Below, piece by piece: positions 17,467 through 31,231 of a stretch of 57,711 nucleotides of DNA; position 1 is the stretch's first letter, and each line of letters opens with the position of its first letter. The DNA comes from an uncultured Dehalococcoidales bacterium. GTDB taxonomy: Bacteria > Chloroflexota > Dehalococcoidia > UBA1151 > UBA1328. The notes under the pieces were generated by a model. That model saw only the letters and a program-made list of their open reading frames with translations. It was not told the DNA's origin and did not search any database. The stretch is taken from positions 1-57,711 of the forward strand of contig CAJQSP010000017.1 of the NCBI GenBank assembly GCA_905614375.1, in the 5' to 3' direction. The position numbers and the translations under genes are program-made.

Positions 17467-18474
17467 GTGAGCAAAAAGCGTAAAAGTATTGTGGTGATAG
17501 GTGGAGGAAGCGGTTCCTCGGTGGCTCTACGCGGACTCAAATCGTACGATGTTGATTTAACGGCGATCGTGACTATGTTCGATAGTGGCGGTAGCACAGG
17601 CATTCTCAGAGAAGAGTTTGGTTATCCGCCTTTCGGCGACATTCGCCAATGTCTGGTGGCTTTGAGCGACACAGGCAATGACCAGATAGTCACACTCAAC
17701 AACGCTCTCGACTTCCGGTTTGATGCAGGCTCCAGTCTCAATGGGCACAGCGTTGGTAATTTGGTGTTGGCAGCCTTAACGACCGTTTATAGCGGGGTAC
17801 AAGGAGCTATCGACGAACTATCAAGGATGATGCAACTCGAAGGCCAGGTTGTTCCTGTGACACTTAATGAAGCGCATCTGTGCGCTCGGTTAATCGATGG
17901 ACAAGTGATTCAAAGTGAATCCGCTATCGACCTGCGAGGTGCAAATGGCCCCGGTATTAGCGAAGTATATTTAGATAATGAGGTTTCGGCCAATGGCCGT
18001 GCATTACAAGCGATCATAGAAGCAGATGCAATTCTGCTGGGACCAGGAGACCTCTACACGAGTGTGATTCCGAACTTGCTTGTGCAGGAAGTTAGTGACG
18101 CTATTAGAGACACTGAATCTCCTGTTATATATGCCTGTAATTTGATGACTAAGTTGGGGGAAACCGCCGGCTACAGAGTCTCTACATTCGCGTCAGAAGT
18201 AGTCAAGTACTTAGGCGGTCGTAAACTCGATTATTTGCTGGTGAATAGCACAAATTTTCCGAACGACGTTTTGAACGTTTATTCAGCGGAAGATGCACAA
18301 CCCGTAGAGTTTGACAATGGTGAGACTGATAAATTCTGTCACGAGATTCTTGTGGGAGATTTGGCGTATATTGAAGACTTGACCGTGCGGCACAATTCGG
18401 ACCGTTTAGCTGGAATTGTGATGGCCGCGGTTGAACAGTTTGTGAAGCACCCATTGACCACCGGACTGGAATAG
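17467..18474 (+). CDS. yvcK: YvcK/CofD-like family protein (gluconeogenesis factor)
   Basis: Relatives bind UDP-sugars and are needed for growth on gluconeogenic substrates and for cell-wall regulation; the fold is shared with CofD. From the GTG at 17467 it has 335 residues; this start has a GAGGA motif eight bases upstream, better than the ATG at 17452, which lies next to that motif. Seen: IGGGSGSSVALRGLK, TMFDSGGSTG, GDIRQCL, NALDFRF, GHSVGNL and LLGPGDLYTS. Because cofE is also in the window, a CofD role was considered, but the GGGSGSSV and DSGGSTG motifs favour YvcK. Confidence 0.88.
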   Translation: MSKKRKSIVVIGGGSGSSVALRGLKSYDVDLTAIVTMFDSGGSTGILREEFGYPPFGDIRQCLVALSDTGNDQIVTLNNALDFRFDAGSSLNGHSVGNLVLAALTTVYSGVQGAIDELSRMMQLEGQVVPVTLNEAHLCARLIDGQVIQSESAIDLRGANGPGISEVYLDNEVSANGRALQAIIEADAILLGPGDLYTSVIPNLLVQEVSDAIRDTESPVIYACNLMTKLGETAGYRVSTFASEVVKYLGGRKLDYLLVNSTNFPNDVLNVYSAEDAQPVEFDNGETDKFCHEILVGDLAYIEDLTVRHNSDRLAGIVMAAVEQFVKHPLTTGLE

Positions 18475-18486
18475 TCCGGTGGTCAA
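18454..18486. terminator. 14-bp perfect hairpin between convergent yvcK and purA
   Basis: TTGACCACCGGACT pairs exactly with AGTCCGGTGGTCAA around GGAAT; the yvcK stop codon lies inside. It sits 18 bases from the purA stop, so it probably ends both transcripts, although it lacks a T-run on either side. Confidence 0.65.
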
Positions 18487-18504
18487 CATGATGTTCGAAA
18501 AGTA

Positions 18505-20186
<1,682 letters not shown>

Positions 20187-20216
20187 TTGACTCTCTGGAA
20201 AATGGCGTTGTAGAGT
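20187..20216 (+). promoter_or_regulatory. Likely 23S-5S transcription promoter
   Basis: TTGACT (20187-20192) and TAGAGT (20211-20216) are separated by 18 bases, close to the sigma-70-type consensus, about 135 bases before mature 23S. The leader then carries a GACCG/CGGTC hairpin near 20260. Confidence 0.55.
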
Positions 20217-20350
20217 TATAGCTACGCCCAAACGCAAGCCTCGCTTGTAGGGCTTCTCCGACCGCCTCAAAACGGTCATTATATGTACATTTACAACCGA
20301 ACAGTGGATTCCGCATTCTCCGAGACCAGGTAGATGATTCCTTAATGTGA

Positions 20351-23316
<2,966 letters not shown>

Positions 23317-23412
23317 TCACCTTAAGGAACGTTTACCTGTTCTCGGAGAACGCGGAATCAAGATCACAAAAAGATCTAACAACTGTTCTAGTCGCCTTTA
23401 GCGCTTTTTCGG

Positions 23413-23487
23413 TGCGGGGTGGAGCAGTGGCAGCTCGTCGGGCTCATAACCCGAAGGTCGTGGGTTCGAATCCTACCCCCGCTACCA
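23413..23487 (+). tRNA. Initiator tRNA-fMet (anticodon CAT)
   Basis: A 75-base tRNA with CAT in the loop CTCATAA. The three G-C pairs at the base of the anticodon stem (GGG/CCC) and an unpaired first position (T opposite T at 1-72) are initiator hallmarks. The CCA is encoded. It lies between 23S and 5S, so it is likely cut from the rRNA transcript. Confidence 0.93.
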
Positions 23488-23612
23488 GCTAAAGCTGGTT
23501 TGTGTGAAGCGTAGGCGTGATTGAATTATTTGGTCACGCCGCTACAGTCTCTAACCTAGCCTTTCCGTTCAGGCGAGGAGACGAAAAAGCATCTGCGACT
23601 AAATTTTTTTCT

Positions 23613-23728
23613 CTTGGTGGTAAGAGCACGATGGACCCACCCGTTCCCATCCCGAACACGGAAGTGAAACGTCATAGCGCTCACGATACTGCACCTGCAA
23701 GGGTGTGGGAAAATAGGTCACCGCCAGG
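23613..23728 (+). rRNA. rrf: 5S ribosomal RNA
   Basis: About 116 bases. The terminal helix CTTGGTGG/CCGCCAGG is intact, and the loop region CCCGTTCCCATCCCGAACACGG is seen as two blocks (CCCGTTCCCATC and CCGAACACGGAAGTG). It follows the initiator tRNA, and an intrinsic terminator lies 16 bases downstream. Ends are estimated from the helix. Confidence 0.93.
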
Positions 23729-23743
23729 GGATTATTTCTAAAG

Positions 23744-23773
23744 CAAACGCCTCATCTAACGATGGGGCGTTTT
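23744..23773 (+). terminator. rRNA unit terminator
   Basis: AAACGCCTCATC pairs with GATGGGGCGTTT (one G-T pair) around TAAC, followed by TT. It closes the 23S-tRNA-5S transcript. Confidence 0.85.
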
Positions 23774-23790
23774 GCTGTTAAACCTGATTG

Positions 23791-24008
23791 TCTCCGGGCA
23801 TCATCGGATGACTTGGTCTCCGCTGCAATCAACCCATTTCCGAAGCCCTTCCCGAAGGCAGGGGGACAGCGGCAGCATTGGTCGGGTGTGTTGCAGGGCG
23901 TTATGGGTTTCGGGCGACGTCGAACGACTTGGTAGCGCGTCGCAGTTTCGTAAGGTTACATAGTCTTCTGACGACTCAGTCATGAGCTGCAATCTGGGTC
24001 CCTATCTA
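23791..24008 (+). repeat. Three copies of the dispersed palindromic repeat
   Basis: Copies at about 23791-23864, 23899-23955 and 23961-24008. Cores are CATCGGATG, GACGTCGAACGAC and CTGACGACTCAG-type hairpins, each followed by a GCTGCAATC or CGCGTCGCAG arm. The first also has a CCCTTCC-type second hairpin. They fill the whole gap between the rRNA unit and argC. Confidence 0.7.
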
Positions 24009-24025
24009 AGGAGGAAGGAGCCCCT

Positions 24026-24985
24026 CTAGGCTTCGAGACCGGCGTTTTCGGGTAATCCGAGCATGAGGTTCATGTTTTGGATGGCTGCTCCGGAGGCGCC
24101 TTTGCCTAGGTTGTCGATTTGGATGATGATCATCACGTGACCGAGGACGTTGGGCATGATCGAGATGTCGCAACGGTTGGTGCCGTTAGTGGAGCGGGGG
24201 TCGAAGGCGGGATCGCTGTAGGCGAGGGTGTCTGCGATTTGGTTGACCTTGACGAATTGCTCATTCGCATAACGTTGGTCGAGAACTTCCCAGATTTCTT
24301 TGGCGGTTACGCTTTCAGAAATTAGCGCTTTGTGAAGCGGAATTTCGAGGCGCATACCGGTTGGGAAGGGACCGACCGAGGGTATGAATTGCGGTTCGTG
24401 GGTTAGGCCGGTGTACTTGTGCATTTCGGGTACGTGCTTGTGTTTGGTGTGCAGTGCGTAGGGCGATTCGAACGGCAGGTTGACGAGATCGGGGCGTTCA
24501 TCTTCCCATTTAGCGATGAGTGTTTTTCCACCGCCGGTGTAGCCGGATAGGGCGTGGATTGTGATTGGCGCGTCATTGCCGAGCATGCCGTTTTCGATGA
24601 GCGGGCGGATGCTTAGGATCATTCCGGTTGGGTAGCAGCCGGGGTTTGAGACGTTTTGCGCGTTTGTGATTTTTTCGCGTTGGTCGGGCGCCATTTCGGG
24701 TAGTCCGAACGCCCATTCATCGTTTACGCGATGAGCCGTTGAGGCGTCGACAACTTTGGTGTTTTCTTCACTTGCCCATACTGCGGCCTCGATGGCTGCG
24801 TCGTCGGGGAGACAGAGGATCGTGAGGTCGGCGTTTGCGGTTGCATCGCGCCTGAGTTTGGGGTCACGGCGCTCGCCTTCCGGGAGGATTGTTACTTCGA
24901 TGTCGTCGCGGGTTGCCAGTCGATCCTGAATGCGGAGACCGGTTGTACCTGCTGAGCCGTCGATGTAGACCTTTTGAGTTGGCAT
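24026..24985 (-). CDS. argC: N-acetyl-gamma-glutamyl-phosphate reductase, short type
   Basis: NADPH-dependent third step of arginine synthesis. The 319 residues match the shorter ArgC type. Seen: the DGSAGTTGLRI nucleotide loop near 9-19, CLPDDAA, DASTAHR, the catalytic cysteine in NPGCYPTGM (near 119), SGYTGGG and the GPFPTGM substrate region. It stands alone; no other arginine gene is in the window. Confidence 0.94.
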   Translation of the reverse strand: MPTQKVYIDGSAGTTGLRIQDRLATRDDIEVTILPEGERRDPKLRRDATANADLTILCLPDDAAIEAAVWASEENTKVVDASTAHRVNDEWAFGLPEMAPDQREKITNAQNVSNPGCYPTGMILSIRPLIENGMLGNDAPITIHALSGYTGGGKTLIAKWEDERPDLVNLPFESPYALHTKHKHVPEMHKYTGLTHEPQFIPSVGPFPTGMRLEIPLHKALISESVTAKEIWEVLDQRYANEQFVKVNQIADTLAYSDPAFDPRSTNGTNRCDISIMPNVLGHVMIIIQIDNLGKGASGAAIQNMNLMLGLPENAGLEA

Positions 24986-25038
24986 GTTGGTTGGTTTTTT
25001 GGTCGTGATTTGTTGGTGGAAGAAAGGTGGTTAGCAGG

Positions 25039-25076
25039 TGTGTCGTCGTTCGCCTGGCGACTCGCTCAGGATGACC
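25039..25076 (-). repeat. Intergenic repeat copy, minus orientation
   Basis: A segment whose complement reads GTCATCCTGAGCGAGTCGCC and then GAACGACGAC. It resembles a short repeat type seen between genes of many bacteria and shares the GTC...GAC palindromic logic of the local family. Assignment to that family is tentative. Confidence 0.4.
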
Positions 25077-25165
25077 TTTTTTGTTGATTGTTCAGATTGT
25101 TCTTGGTGGAAACGTGATCTGAGTTTAGATCAAATGTTAATTATGGTGCTGATGGGGGAGTTTTG

Positions 25166-25741
25166 CTAGTGGTAGATATGGGGGGGTGTGTTATTAGTTT
25201 CTTGTTTGCGTAGTGAATCGAGATCAAGGGCTTGTTTTACGAATGTGGTGAGTAATTCGATCATGGCATGCATGACGGGGTGGTAATCAGGGAAGCCGGT
25301 TGAGTGTGGGTGGCTGCTTATATTGGCGAGACGGAGTAGTGCGTCAGATTTATCGAGGCTTCCGAGGACGCCGTGGCCGGTGAGTGGTTGTCCGATCGAT
25401 TCGGCTTTGGATTCGGATATGCCTGAGACGATCATTTCTTTGATTCGTCCATTTTGGTCGGCGATAGTTATTGTGGCGTAGTTGGCGGATACGAGTTACC
25501 GGGTGAGGTGTGGTATTTGGGCTAGTAGCTGAATGCGGTCTTCGGCTTCGATTTCAGCGCTGCTGGAGTGATCGGTGATGATGCGGGCTGGTCGGTTCAC
25601 CTGGATCCATTTTTTGGTTTCAGGTGAATCTTGGATAGTGGCGACACCTGTTGCAGATGCCAAGTGTTTGAGATCGATTGTGCTTATTGCCTAGTGGGAT
25701 GCGAATTCTGAGAATGTTCTGTCAGTTCGACCTTGTGCCAT
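25166..25741 (-). pseudogene. Decayed GAF-domain sensor protein
   Basis: From the ATG at 25741 the frame reads MAQGRTDRTF, meets TAG after 17 codons, continues to a TAA after IPHLTR, then runs on through a recognisable GAF domain: ATITIADQNGRIKEMIVSG, TGHGVLG, LRLANISSHPHSTGFP, HPVMHA. The usual middle of the GAF domain after HPVM is missing and the frame resumes at the final helix (LLTTFVKQALDL). Two nonsense codons and an internal deletion make it non-functional. Such GAF domains usually sit in histidine kinases or response regulators, but no kinase part remains. Confidence 0.75.
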
Positions 25742-26043
25742 TTGCTTTCACACCATTTTGTGAAACATATGTTTTAACGATTACGGATTTAATCGTGTCG
25801 AAAACGCTAACTGTGTCAAATGGTTAGGACGATTTCGGCGCGGTAGTTTTCGTTGATACAGCGGGTGAGAGGAACACTTTGCTGCTCCGGTGCGCTTACC
25901 TAGTGGGTATGTGTGACAGCACCACCGGAGATATTTCGATCTTTCGATAAGTTGGGGGGCAGCATTACCGGGCTTTACTTGTTGATTATCGGGTGACGTG
26001 TAGGACTGGTTTCGATGTTTGGAGTTTTGTTCTGTAATTAGCT
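25742..26043. other. Gene-free upstream region of rpsA
   Basis: About 300 bases without a supported gene. It includes a GCTCCGGTGCGC / GCACCACCGGAG imperfect inverted pair near 25880-25930. Nothing further is recognised. Confidence 0.4.
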
Positions 26044-26072
26044 TTGTGGTTTAGTTGTGTTGTTCATATAAT
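26044..26072 (+). promoter_or_regulatory. Likely rpsA promoter
   Basis: A perfect TATAAT at 26067-26072 lies 17 bases after TTGTGG (26044-26049), about 50 bases before the start codon. The -10 is strong; the -35 is only partly matched. Confidence 0.55.
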
Positions 26073-26125
26073 GGAATATCAGCTTCATTAGGAGCGGATA
26101 GAAAATTTTGAACGAGGATTTCGTA

Positions 26126-27625
26126 TTGGCGATAGCAGACACCCCAGATAGTCAGGTAGAGGCTCCAAAAGTGGAGACGCCTGTGGAACAGAATATTGAA
26201 ACGCCTGCAGATGCTGCAGCTCCTGAAGTTGCGGCTTTTGAGGCTACTGAAGCACCTGTAGCGGAGGCGGCCCCAGCGGTTGCTGAAGAAGCTGCGGTTG
26301 CAGAGACCGTAATTGAGGACTCTACTGAAGAGACTGCTCCAGCGGCTGAAGCAACTGCAGAAGTTGTTGAAACTGCTCCCGCTGTAGAAGCCGCTACCGA
26401 AGAAGCTCCTGCAGATGCTGATGCTGAAACCGCAGTTGCTGTCGCAGAAAAGCCTGAGATCGAGCTTACGATGGAGGACTTGCTTGACGAGTACCTTCCT
26501 TCGAAGGTTCTTCGACGTGGTGAGATCATCGACGGACGTGTGATGAGCCGTAAGGCTGAAGGCATGTTGGTGGACATCGGCTACAAGTCCGAGGGTTTCG
26601 TACCTACCAAGGAGATGCGTTCTCTTGGTGAGTCTTCTGATGAGTTGAGCGTTGGCGATGAGATTATCGCTTACGTTGTGAACCCAGAAGGTAACGAGGG
26701 GTCGTCGATTCTGTCTATCGACCGTGCTCGTGGTGAGCAGGGTTGGCGCGTGCTTGAGAAGGCCATGGACAACAATGAGTCTTGCAAGGGTATTATTACG
26801 GGTTCAAACCGTGGTGGTGCTGTTGTTGAGTCTGAGGGTGTTCAGGGCTTCGTGCCGCTTTCGCAGTTGGTTGGACCAGCTCGAGAGCTTTATGTGCCTG
26901 GCGGCGAGCCGCCTAAGGAAGGCTTCATCGGTATGGAAGTTCAGTTCAAGATTATTGAACTTAACCGACGCCGAAACCGAGCTATCTTCTCTGAACGTGC
27001 AGCGCTTCAGGCTTGGAAGCAGATTCAGAAGATGCGTTTGGTTCAGGAACTCACTGAGGGTGAGATTCGTAAAGGTCGAGTTGCTGGAATTTCGAATTTC
27101 GGCGCTTTCGTAGACCTTGGTGGAGCCGATGGTCTTATCCACATTTCCGAATTGTCGTGGGAGCCAGTGAAGAGCCCCGACGAGATCGTGACTGTTGGTA
27201 CTGAGATCGATGTATTCGTGCTTCGTGTAGACCGGGAAAACCTCAAGATTGCGTTGAGCTTGCGGCGCTTGCAGCCTGAGCCGTGGGATGAGATCGAGAC
27301 TAAGTTCGCGGTTGGTCAGACGGTTACCGGTACTGTGACCAAGCTTGCTAACTTCGGTGCGTTTGCTCGCATTGATCGCGGTATTGAAGGACTGATACAT
27401 ATTAGTGAACTTGCTCACGAGGTGATCAAACACCCGAGGGATGTTGTCAATGAAGGCGATGAGCTCGAGCTTAAGATCATTCGGATTGAACCTGAACGTC
27501 GACGTTTGGGTCTGAGTTTGAAGCAGACTACGGATTCAGCTGATGAAGTGGTGATTGCTGCTGAAGAAGATGCTGAATCAGATGAAATTGGTGACTTCGG
27601 AGATATTTTCGAAGACAACGAATAG
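26126..27625 (+). CDS. rpsA: 30S ribosomal protein S1
   Basis: RNA-binding protein that delivers mRNA to the ribosome. The TTG at 26126 is preferred (GAGGA seven bases upstream) over the in-frame TTG at 26108 (AGGAG 13 bases away). Residues 1 to about 108 are a strongly acidic Ala/Glu/Val/Pro tail. Four S1 OB domains follow, each with a GAxV or GMLV core: RGEIIDGRV, CKGIITGS, RKGRVAGISNFGAFV and VTGTVTKLANFGAFA. Four-domain S1 is common outside Proteobacteria, but the long acidic N-terminus is unusual and presumably disordered. Confidence 0.95.
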   Translation: MAIADTPDSQVEAPKVETPVEQNIETPADAAAPEVAAFEATEAPVAEAAPAVAEEAAVAETVIEDSTEETAPAAEATAEVVETAPAVEAATEEAPADADAETAVAVAEKPEIELTMEDLLDEYLPSKVLRRGEIIDGRVMSRKAEGMLVDIGYKSEGFVPTKEMRSLGESSDELSVGDEIIAYVVNPEGNEGSSILSIDRARGEQGWRVLEKAMDNNESCKGIITGSNRGGAVVESEGVQGFVPLSQLVGPARELYVPGGEPPKEGFIGMEVQFKIIELNRRRNRAIFSERAALQAWKQIQKMRLVQELTEGEIRKGRVAGISNFGAFVDLGGADGLIHISELSWEPVKSPDEIVTVGTEIDVFVLRVDRENLKIALSLRRLQPEPWDEIETKFAVGQTVTGTVTKLANFGAFARIDRGIEGLIHISELAHEVIKHPRDVVNEGDELELKIIRIEPERRRLGLSLKQTTDSADEVVIAAEEDAESDEIGDFGDIFEDNE

Positions 27626-27673
27626 CACTCAGCACTGCAGTTTTGTGGTGTCCTGAGGGGGGGGGGAAGCTAT

Positions 27674-30223
27674 ATGCCGAGCAGATTTGAAAAGTTTTCG
27701 GAGAGGGCCCGCAGGGTTCTTTCCCTAGCGCAGGAAGAAGCACAACGCTTTAACCACAATTACATCGGTACCGAGCACATTCTGCTGGGTCTTGTGAGAG
27801 AAACCGAGGGAGTGGCTGCGCTAGTCCTTTCTAATCTGAACGTCGAGCTTGTAAAAGTTCGTTCAGCGGTCGAATTTATAATCGGTCGCGGCGAACGCCC
27901 TACCCCGGGTGAGATTGGTCTTACCCCGCGTGCGAAGAAGGTGATCGAACTCGCAGTTGATGAGGCTCGGCGCTTGAGCCACCACTACATTGGCACTGAG
28001 CACTTACTGATTGGTCTCATGCGTGAGGGTGAAGGTGTTGCTGCTGGTGTTTTGGAGAGTCTTGGTGTGAGCCTAGAGAAGGTTCGCGAGGAGACTAATA
28101 GCATCATTGCCACCCAGAGCTCGGGCTCGAGTTCGAGCGGAAGTGGTGCTCAGGCGGCTGCTCGCACTAGCCGCACACCTACTCTTGATGAGCTTGGTGT
28201 TGATTTGACCAAGCAGGCACGCGATGGAGATCTCGATCCGGTTGTGGGTCGGGATAGCGAGATTCAGCGTGTGATTCAGATTCTTAGTCGCCGGACGAAA
28301 AATAATCCTGTTCTTATTGGTGAGCCGGGTGTTGGTAAGACGGCGATTGTTGAGAAGCTTGCGCACATGGTTGTTGAGGGAGATGTGCCTGAGACGCTTA
28401 TTGGTAAGCGGGTTGTGACTCTTGATATGGGTGCGCTTGTAGCTGGTACGAAGTACCGTGGTGAGTTTGAGGAGCGCCTTAAGAAGGTTATTGCGGAGCT
28501 GAAGAGTGCTGGTAACTGCGTGTTGTTCATTGATGAGATGCACACGATGGTTGGTGCTGGTGCTGCTGAGGGTGCGGTTGATGCTGCGAATATTTTGAAG
28601 CCTAGTTTGGCTCGAGGTGAGTTACAGGTTGTCGGTGCCACTACGCAGGATGATTACCGCAAATATGTTGAGCGTGACCCGGCTTTGGAGCGTAGATTCC
28701 AGCCTGTGATTGTTGATGCGCCGGATGCTATTACGACTGTGGAGATTCTCCGTGGTGTGAAGGGTATGTATGAGCAGCACCATGATCTTGAGATTACGGA
28801 TGAGGCGTTGGAGACGGCGGCTACGTTGGCGGATCGATACATTGCTGATAGACAGTTGCCTGATAAGGCGATTGACTTGATTGATGAGGCGGCTTCTCGT
28901 GTTCGTATCAAGCATTCGACTATTCCGAAGGAGCTTCGTGAGGCTCAGAAGGAGTTGACTGCTGTTCGTCGGGAGAAGGATGAGGTTATTTCGGCTCAGA
29001 AGTACGAGACTGCTGCTGAGTTGCGAGACCGTGAGCTGAAGCTGGTTACGAAGATTGAGCAGCTTGAGGCTGATTGGAAGAAGGAGAACCCGAATGCCGG
29101 TGAGGCTAAGGTGACTTCAGATGACATTGCTGAGGTTGTGGCAATGTGGACTCGTATTCCGGTTATGCGGTTGGATGTTGAAGAGAAAGAGCGCTTGATC
29201 AAGATGGAGGACTCGCTGCGTCTGAACGTTGTTGGTCAAGACGAGGCTCTTTCGGTTATTTCTAAGGCTGTTCGTAGGTCACGGGCGGGTCTTAAGGATC
29301 CGAAGCGCCCGATTGGTGCTTTCTTGTTCCTTGGTCCTACGGGTGTCGGTAAGACGCATAGTGTGAAGAAGCTTGCTGAGTATCTCTTCGGTGAAGAGGA
29401 TGCCATGATTCGACTCGATATGAGTGAGTTCATGGAGAAGCATTCGGTTGCTCGTTTGATTGGTGCGCCTCCTGGGTATGTTGGCTTTGACGAGGGTGGC
29501 CAGCTGACTGAGGCTGTGCGCCGTCGTTCATATTCGGTAATTTTGCTCGATGAAATCGAGAAGGCTCACCCTGATGTGTTCAACATTTTGCTGCAGGTTT
29601 TTGAAGATGGTCATTTGACCGACTCCAAGGGTCGGAGGGTTGATTTTAAGAACACTGTGATTGTGATGACTTCGAACTTGGGTTCAAATTTGATTCAGAC
29701 GAGTGGTGGGCTTGGCTTCAATTTTGGTAAGTCTGATGGTGAGGCGCTGGATTATGAGCGTGTTAAGGGTCGAGTTTTGGAAGCGGTGAAAGATCCTGCA
29801 AATGGGTTTAAGCCTGAGTTCCTGAACCGTATCGATTCGACGGTTGTGTTTAGGCCACTTGAGCGTGCGCACATTCTTGAGATTGTGGACATCATGATGA
29901 AGGAAGTTGAGAGTCGTGTTCTCGAGCACGGGCTGATGATGAGCGTTACTGATACTGCTCGTAATTTCCTTGCGGAGAAGGGATTCGACCCGAAGATGGG
30001 TGCGAGGCCGTTGCGCAGGTTGATTCAGGATGAGATTGAGGATCAGCTTTCTGAGAAGCTGCTTCGTGGTGAGTTCGGTGCGGGTGATTCCGTTGAGTTG
30101 GATATCGATGCAGGGGCGATTATTGTTCGCACTCCTAAGAAGAAGAAGGCTAAGGCTAAGGTTGTTGTTTCGGATTCGAATGATTCGGATGCTGATGATA
30201 AAGAGCCGGTGCCTACTTCTTAG
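27674..30223 (+). CDS. clpC: ATP-dependent Clp protease ATPase subunit ClpC
   Basis: Hexameric AAA+ unfoldase that feeds ClpP. It has 849 residues: double Clp_N repeats (about 4-145), AAA-1 with Walker A GEPGVGKT and Walker B VLFIDEMH, a UVR motif in the middle domain (about 420-455) that marks ClpC rather than ClpB or ClpA, AAA-2 with GPTGVGKT and [12 protein letters not shown], and a D2-small domain. The C-terminus has a Lys patch then an acidic tail. The ATG follows a run of ten Gs (27657-27666) that forms the ribosome site. clpP is not in the window. Confidence 0.97.
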   Translation: MPSRFEKFSERARRVLSLAQEEAQRFNHNYIGTEHILLGLVRETEGVAALVLSNLNVELVKVRSAVEFIIGRGERPTPGEIGLTPRAKKVIELAVDEARRLSHHYIGTEHLLIGLMREGEGVAAGVLESLGVSLEKVREETNSIIATQSSGSSSSGSGAQAAARTSRTPTLDELGVDLTKQARDGDLDPVVGRDSEIQRVIQILSRRTKNNPVLIGEPGVGKTAIVEKLAHMVVEGDVPETLIGKRVVTLDMGALVAGTKYRGEFEERLKKVIAELKSAGNCVLFIDEMHTMVGAGAAEGAVDAANILKPSLARGELQVVGATTQDDYRKYVERDPALERRFQPVIVDAPDAITTVEILRGVKGMYEQHHDLEITDEALETAATLADRYIADRQLPDKAIDLIDEAASRVRIKHSTIPKELREAQKELTAVRREKDEVISAQKYETAAELRDRELKLVTKIEQLEADWKKENPNAGEAKVTSDDIAEVVAMWTRIPVMRLDVEEKERLIKMEDSLRLNVVGQDEALSVISKAVRRSRAGLKDPKRPIGAFLFLGPTGVGKTHSVKKLAEYLFGEEDAMIRLDMSEFMEKHSVARLIGAPPGYVGFDEGGQLTEAVRRRSYSVILLDEIEKAHPDVFNILLQVFEDGHLTDSKGRRVDFKNTVIVMTSNLGSNLIQTSGGLGFNFGKSDGEALDYERVKGRVLEAVKDPANGFKPEFLNRIDSTVVFRPLERAHILEIVDIMMKEVESRVLEHGLMMSVTDTARNFLAEKGFDPKMGARPLRRLIQDEIEDQLSEKLLRGEFGAGDSVELDIDAGAIIVRTPKKKKAKAKVVVSDSNDSDADDKEPVPTS

Positions 30224-30227
30224 GTGC

Positions 30228-30352
30228 CTGGCGCCATCGGATGACTTGGGCACTAGCTGCAATTGTGATACGGATTCGGGCGTCGTAGAACGACTTGATC
30301 TCGCGTCGCAATTCTCATTCCATGGCCCTTCATCTGGAAGGGGATAGCGGTG
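30228..30352 (+). repeat. Two tandem copies of the dispersed repeat
   Basis: Unit one has GCCATCGGATGAC then GCTGCAATTG. Unit two has GGGCGTCGTAGAACGAC, CGCGTCGCAATTCTC and the second hairpin CCCTTCATCTGGAAGGGG. Together they follow directly on the clpC stop. Confidence 0.75.
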
Positions 30353-30372
30353 GCTATGACCGCGTTTGACGG

Positions 30373-30452
30373 TTCTCCCCCAGAGTGGGGGAGTTAGAGG
30401 GGGAGACCGCGACGCGGAGCCGAGTCGTCCGATGATGAGCGCGACCTAACGC
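30373..30452 (-). repeat. Dispersed repeat copy, inverted orientation
   Basis: Read on the minus strand it begins GCGTTAGGTCGCGCTCATC, has the core GGACGACTCGGCTCCGCG and ends with a CCCCCA/TGGGGG hairpin. It opposes the two plus-strand copies just upstream, so the whole gap could fold as one large structure. Confidence 0.75.
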
Positions 30453-30467
30453 AGCGGCTAGGTGGAC

Positions 30468-30962
30468 TTAGGGTTCTTGTAGAACTTTTTGTAGGAGTTC
30501 GAGTGCTGTGATGGCGAAGGATTGCATGTTTCCTTCGCGATCGTTGTCGCCAGTTTCGAGAGTTGCTTCTATTTCGATATTTTCATTCGATACAGCGACG
30601 CATGTGTGGCCTGCGGCGTCGCCGTATGCGTTTCCTGTTGGTCCTGCGGCTCCGGTTTCGCTGAGCCCCCATGTGGAGTTGAGCAGCTTTCTGCTGGTTT
30701 TTGCGAGGAGTGCTGCGTAGGGCTCGCTTGCTGAACGCATGCCAGGGTAGTCGTCGAAGTTGATGCCTAGGTATAGCTCTCTTGCTGGGGAGGTGTATAC
30801 GACTGATCCGCCACCGTAATAGGCGGATGCGCCGGGGACTGCGAGGAGGGCTGCGGAGAGGAGTCCACCGGTTGATGATTCGGCGATGGAGATGGTTTCG
30901 CTGCGCTCTTTAAGGAGGGCTCCGACGGTGTTGGCGAGTGCTTGGAGTTGGGATGTGGGCAT
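30468..30962 (-). CDS. pncC: CinA C-terminal-type nicotinamide-nucleotide amidase
   Basis: The family deamidates NMN to nicotinic acid mononucleotide in pyridine-nucleotide recycling. The 164 residues are a stand-alone CinA C-terminal domain. Seen: the catalytic-serine motif AESSTGG near 26-32, GGSVVYTS, then ETGAAGPTG and a TCVAV strand. There is no N-terminal MoCF-like domain. The neighbour radA is divergent. Confidence 0.88.
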   Translation of the reverse strand: MPTSQLQALANTVGALLKERSETISIAESSTGGLLSAALLAVPGASAYYGGGSVVYTSPARELYLGINFDDYPGMRSASEPYAALLAKTSRKLLNSTWGLSETGAAGPTGNAYGDAAGHTCVAVSNENIEIEATLETGDNDREGNMQSFAITALELLQKVLQEP

Positions 30963-31112
30963 GGTCGTTAGTTTGGTTGATTATGGTACGAGCGTTGTTG
31001 GTTGAGTCAGCATATTACTTTGTGTCTGTCACTGATTGACACGGGTCCCTGCCGGACTTCTAGAAATGGCGGGCTGAATTAGTGGCGCACATTGCCGAGT
31101 GGTGAGATCGGT

Positions 31113-31144
31113 GTTTGACTTTGAAAATGGATTCAGGGTGACAG
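31113..31144 (+). repeat. Short palindromic repeat, second family
   Basis: TTTGACTTTGAAAATGGATT continues into CAGGGTGACA; related copies lie at 32976, 34173 and 49360. The best copy pairs ACCCTGAA with TTCAGGGT. This one is about 90 bases before radA. Confidence 0.6.
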
Positions 31145-31231
31145 GATTGGGTGTTTTGAGTTGGATTCGTATCCATCAACCTCTGTCAGTAGCACTTGGC
31201 GGTAGATGAGTGAAACGTCATACTGGCAAGT

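Noticed and set aside
17467..18474. Assignment as cofD, given cofE in the window
   Set aside because: The glycine-rich start and DSGGSTG motif match the YvcK branch, and the gene is not beside cofE.
28073..28543. Long antisense frames inside clpC, tuf, radA, pnp and rpsA
   Set aside because: Codon bias of the sense genes keeps the opposite strand open; no domains or ribosome sites were seen.
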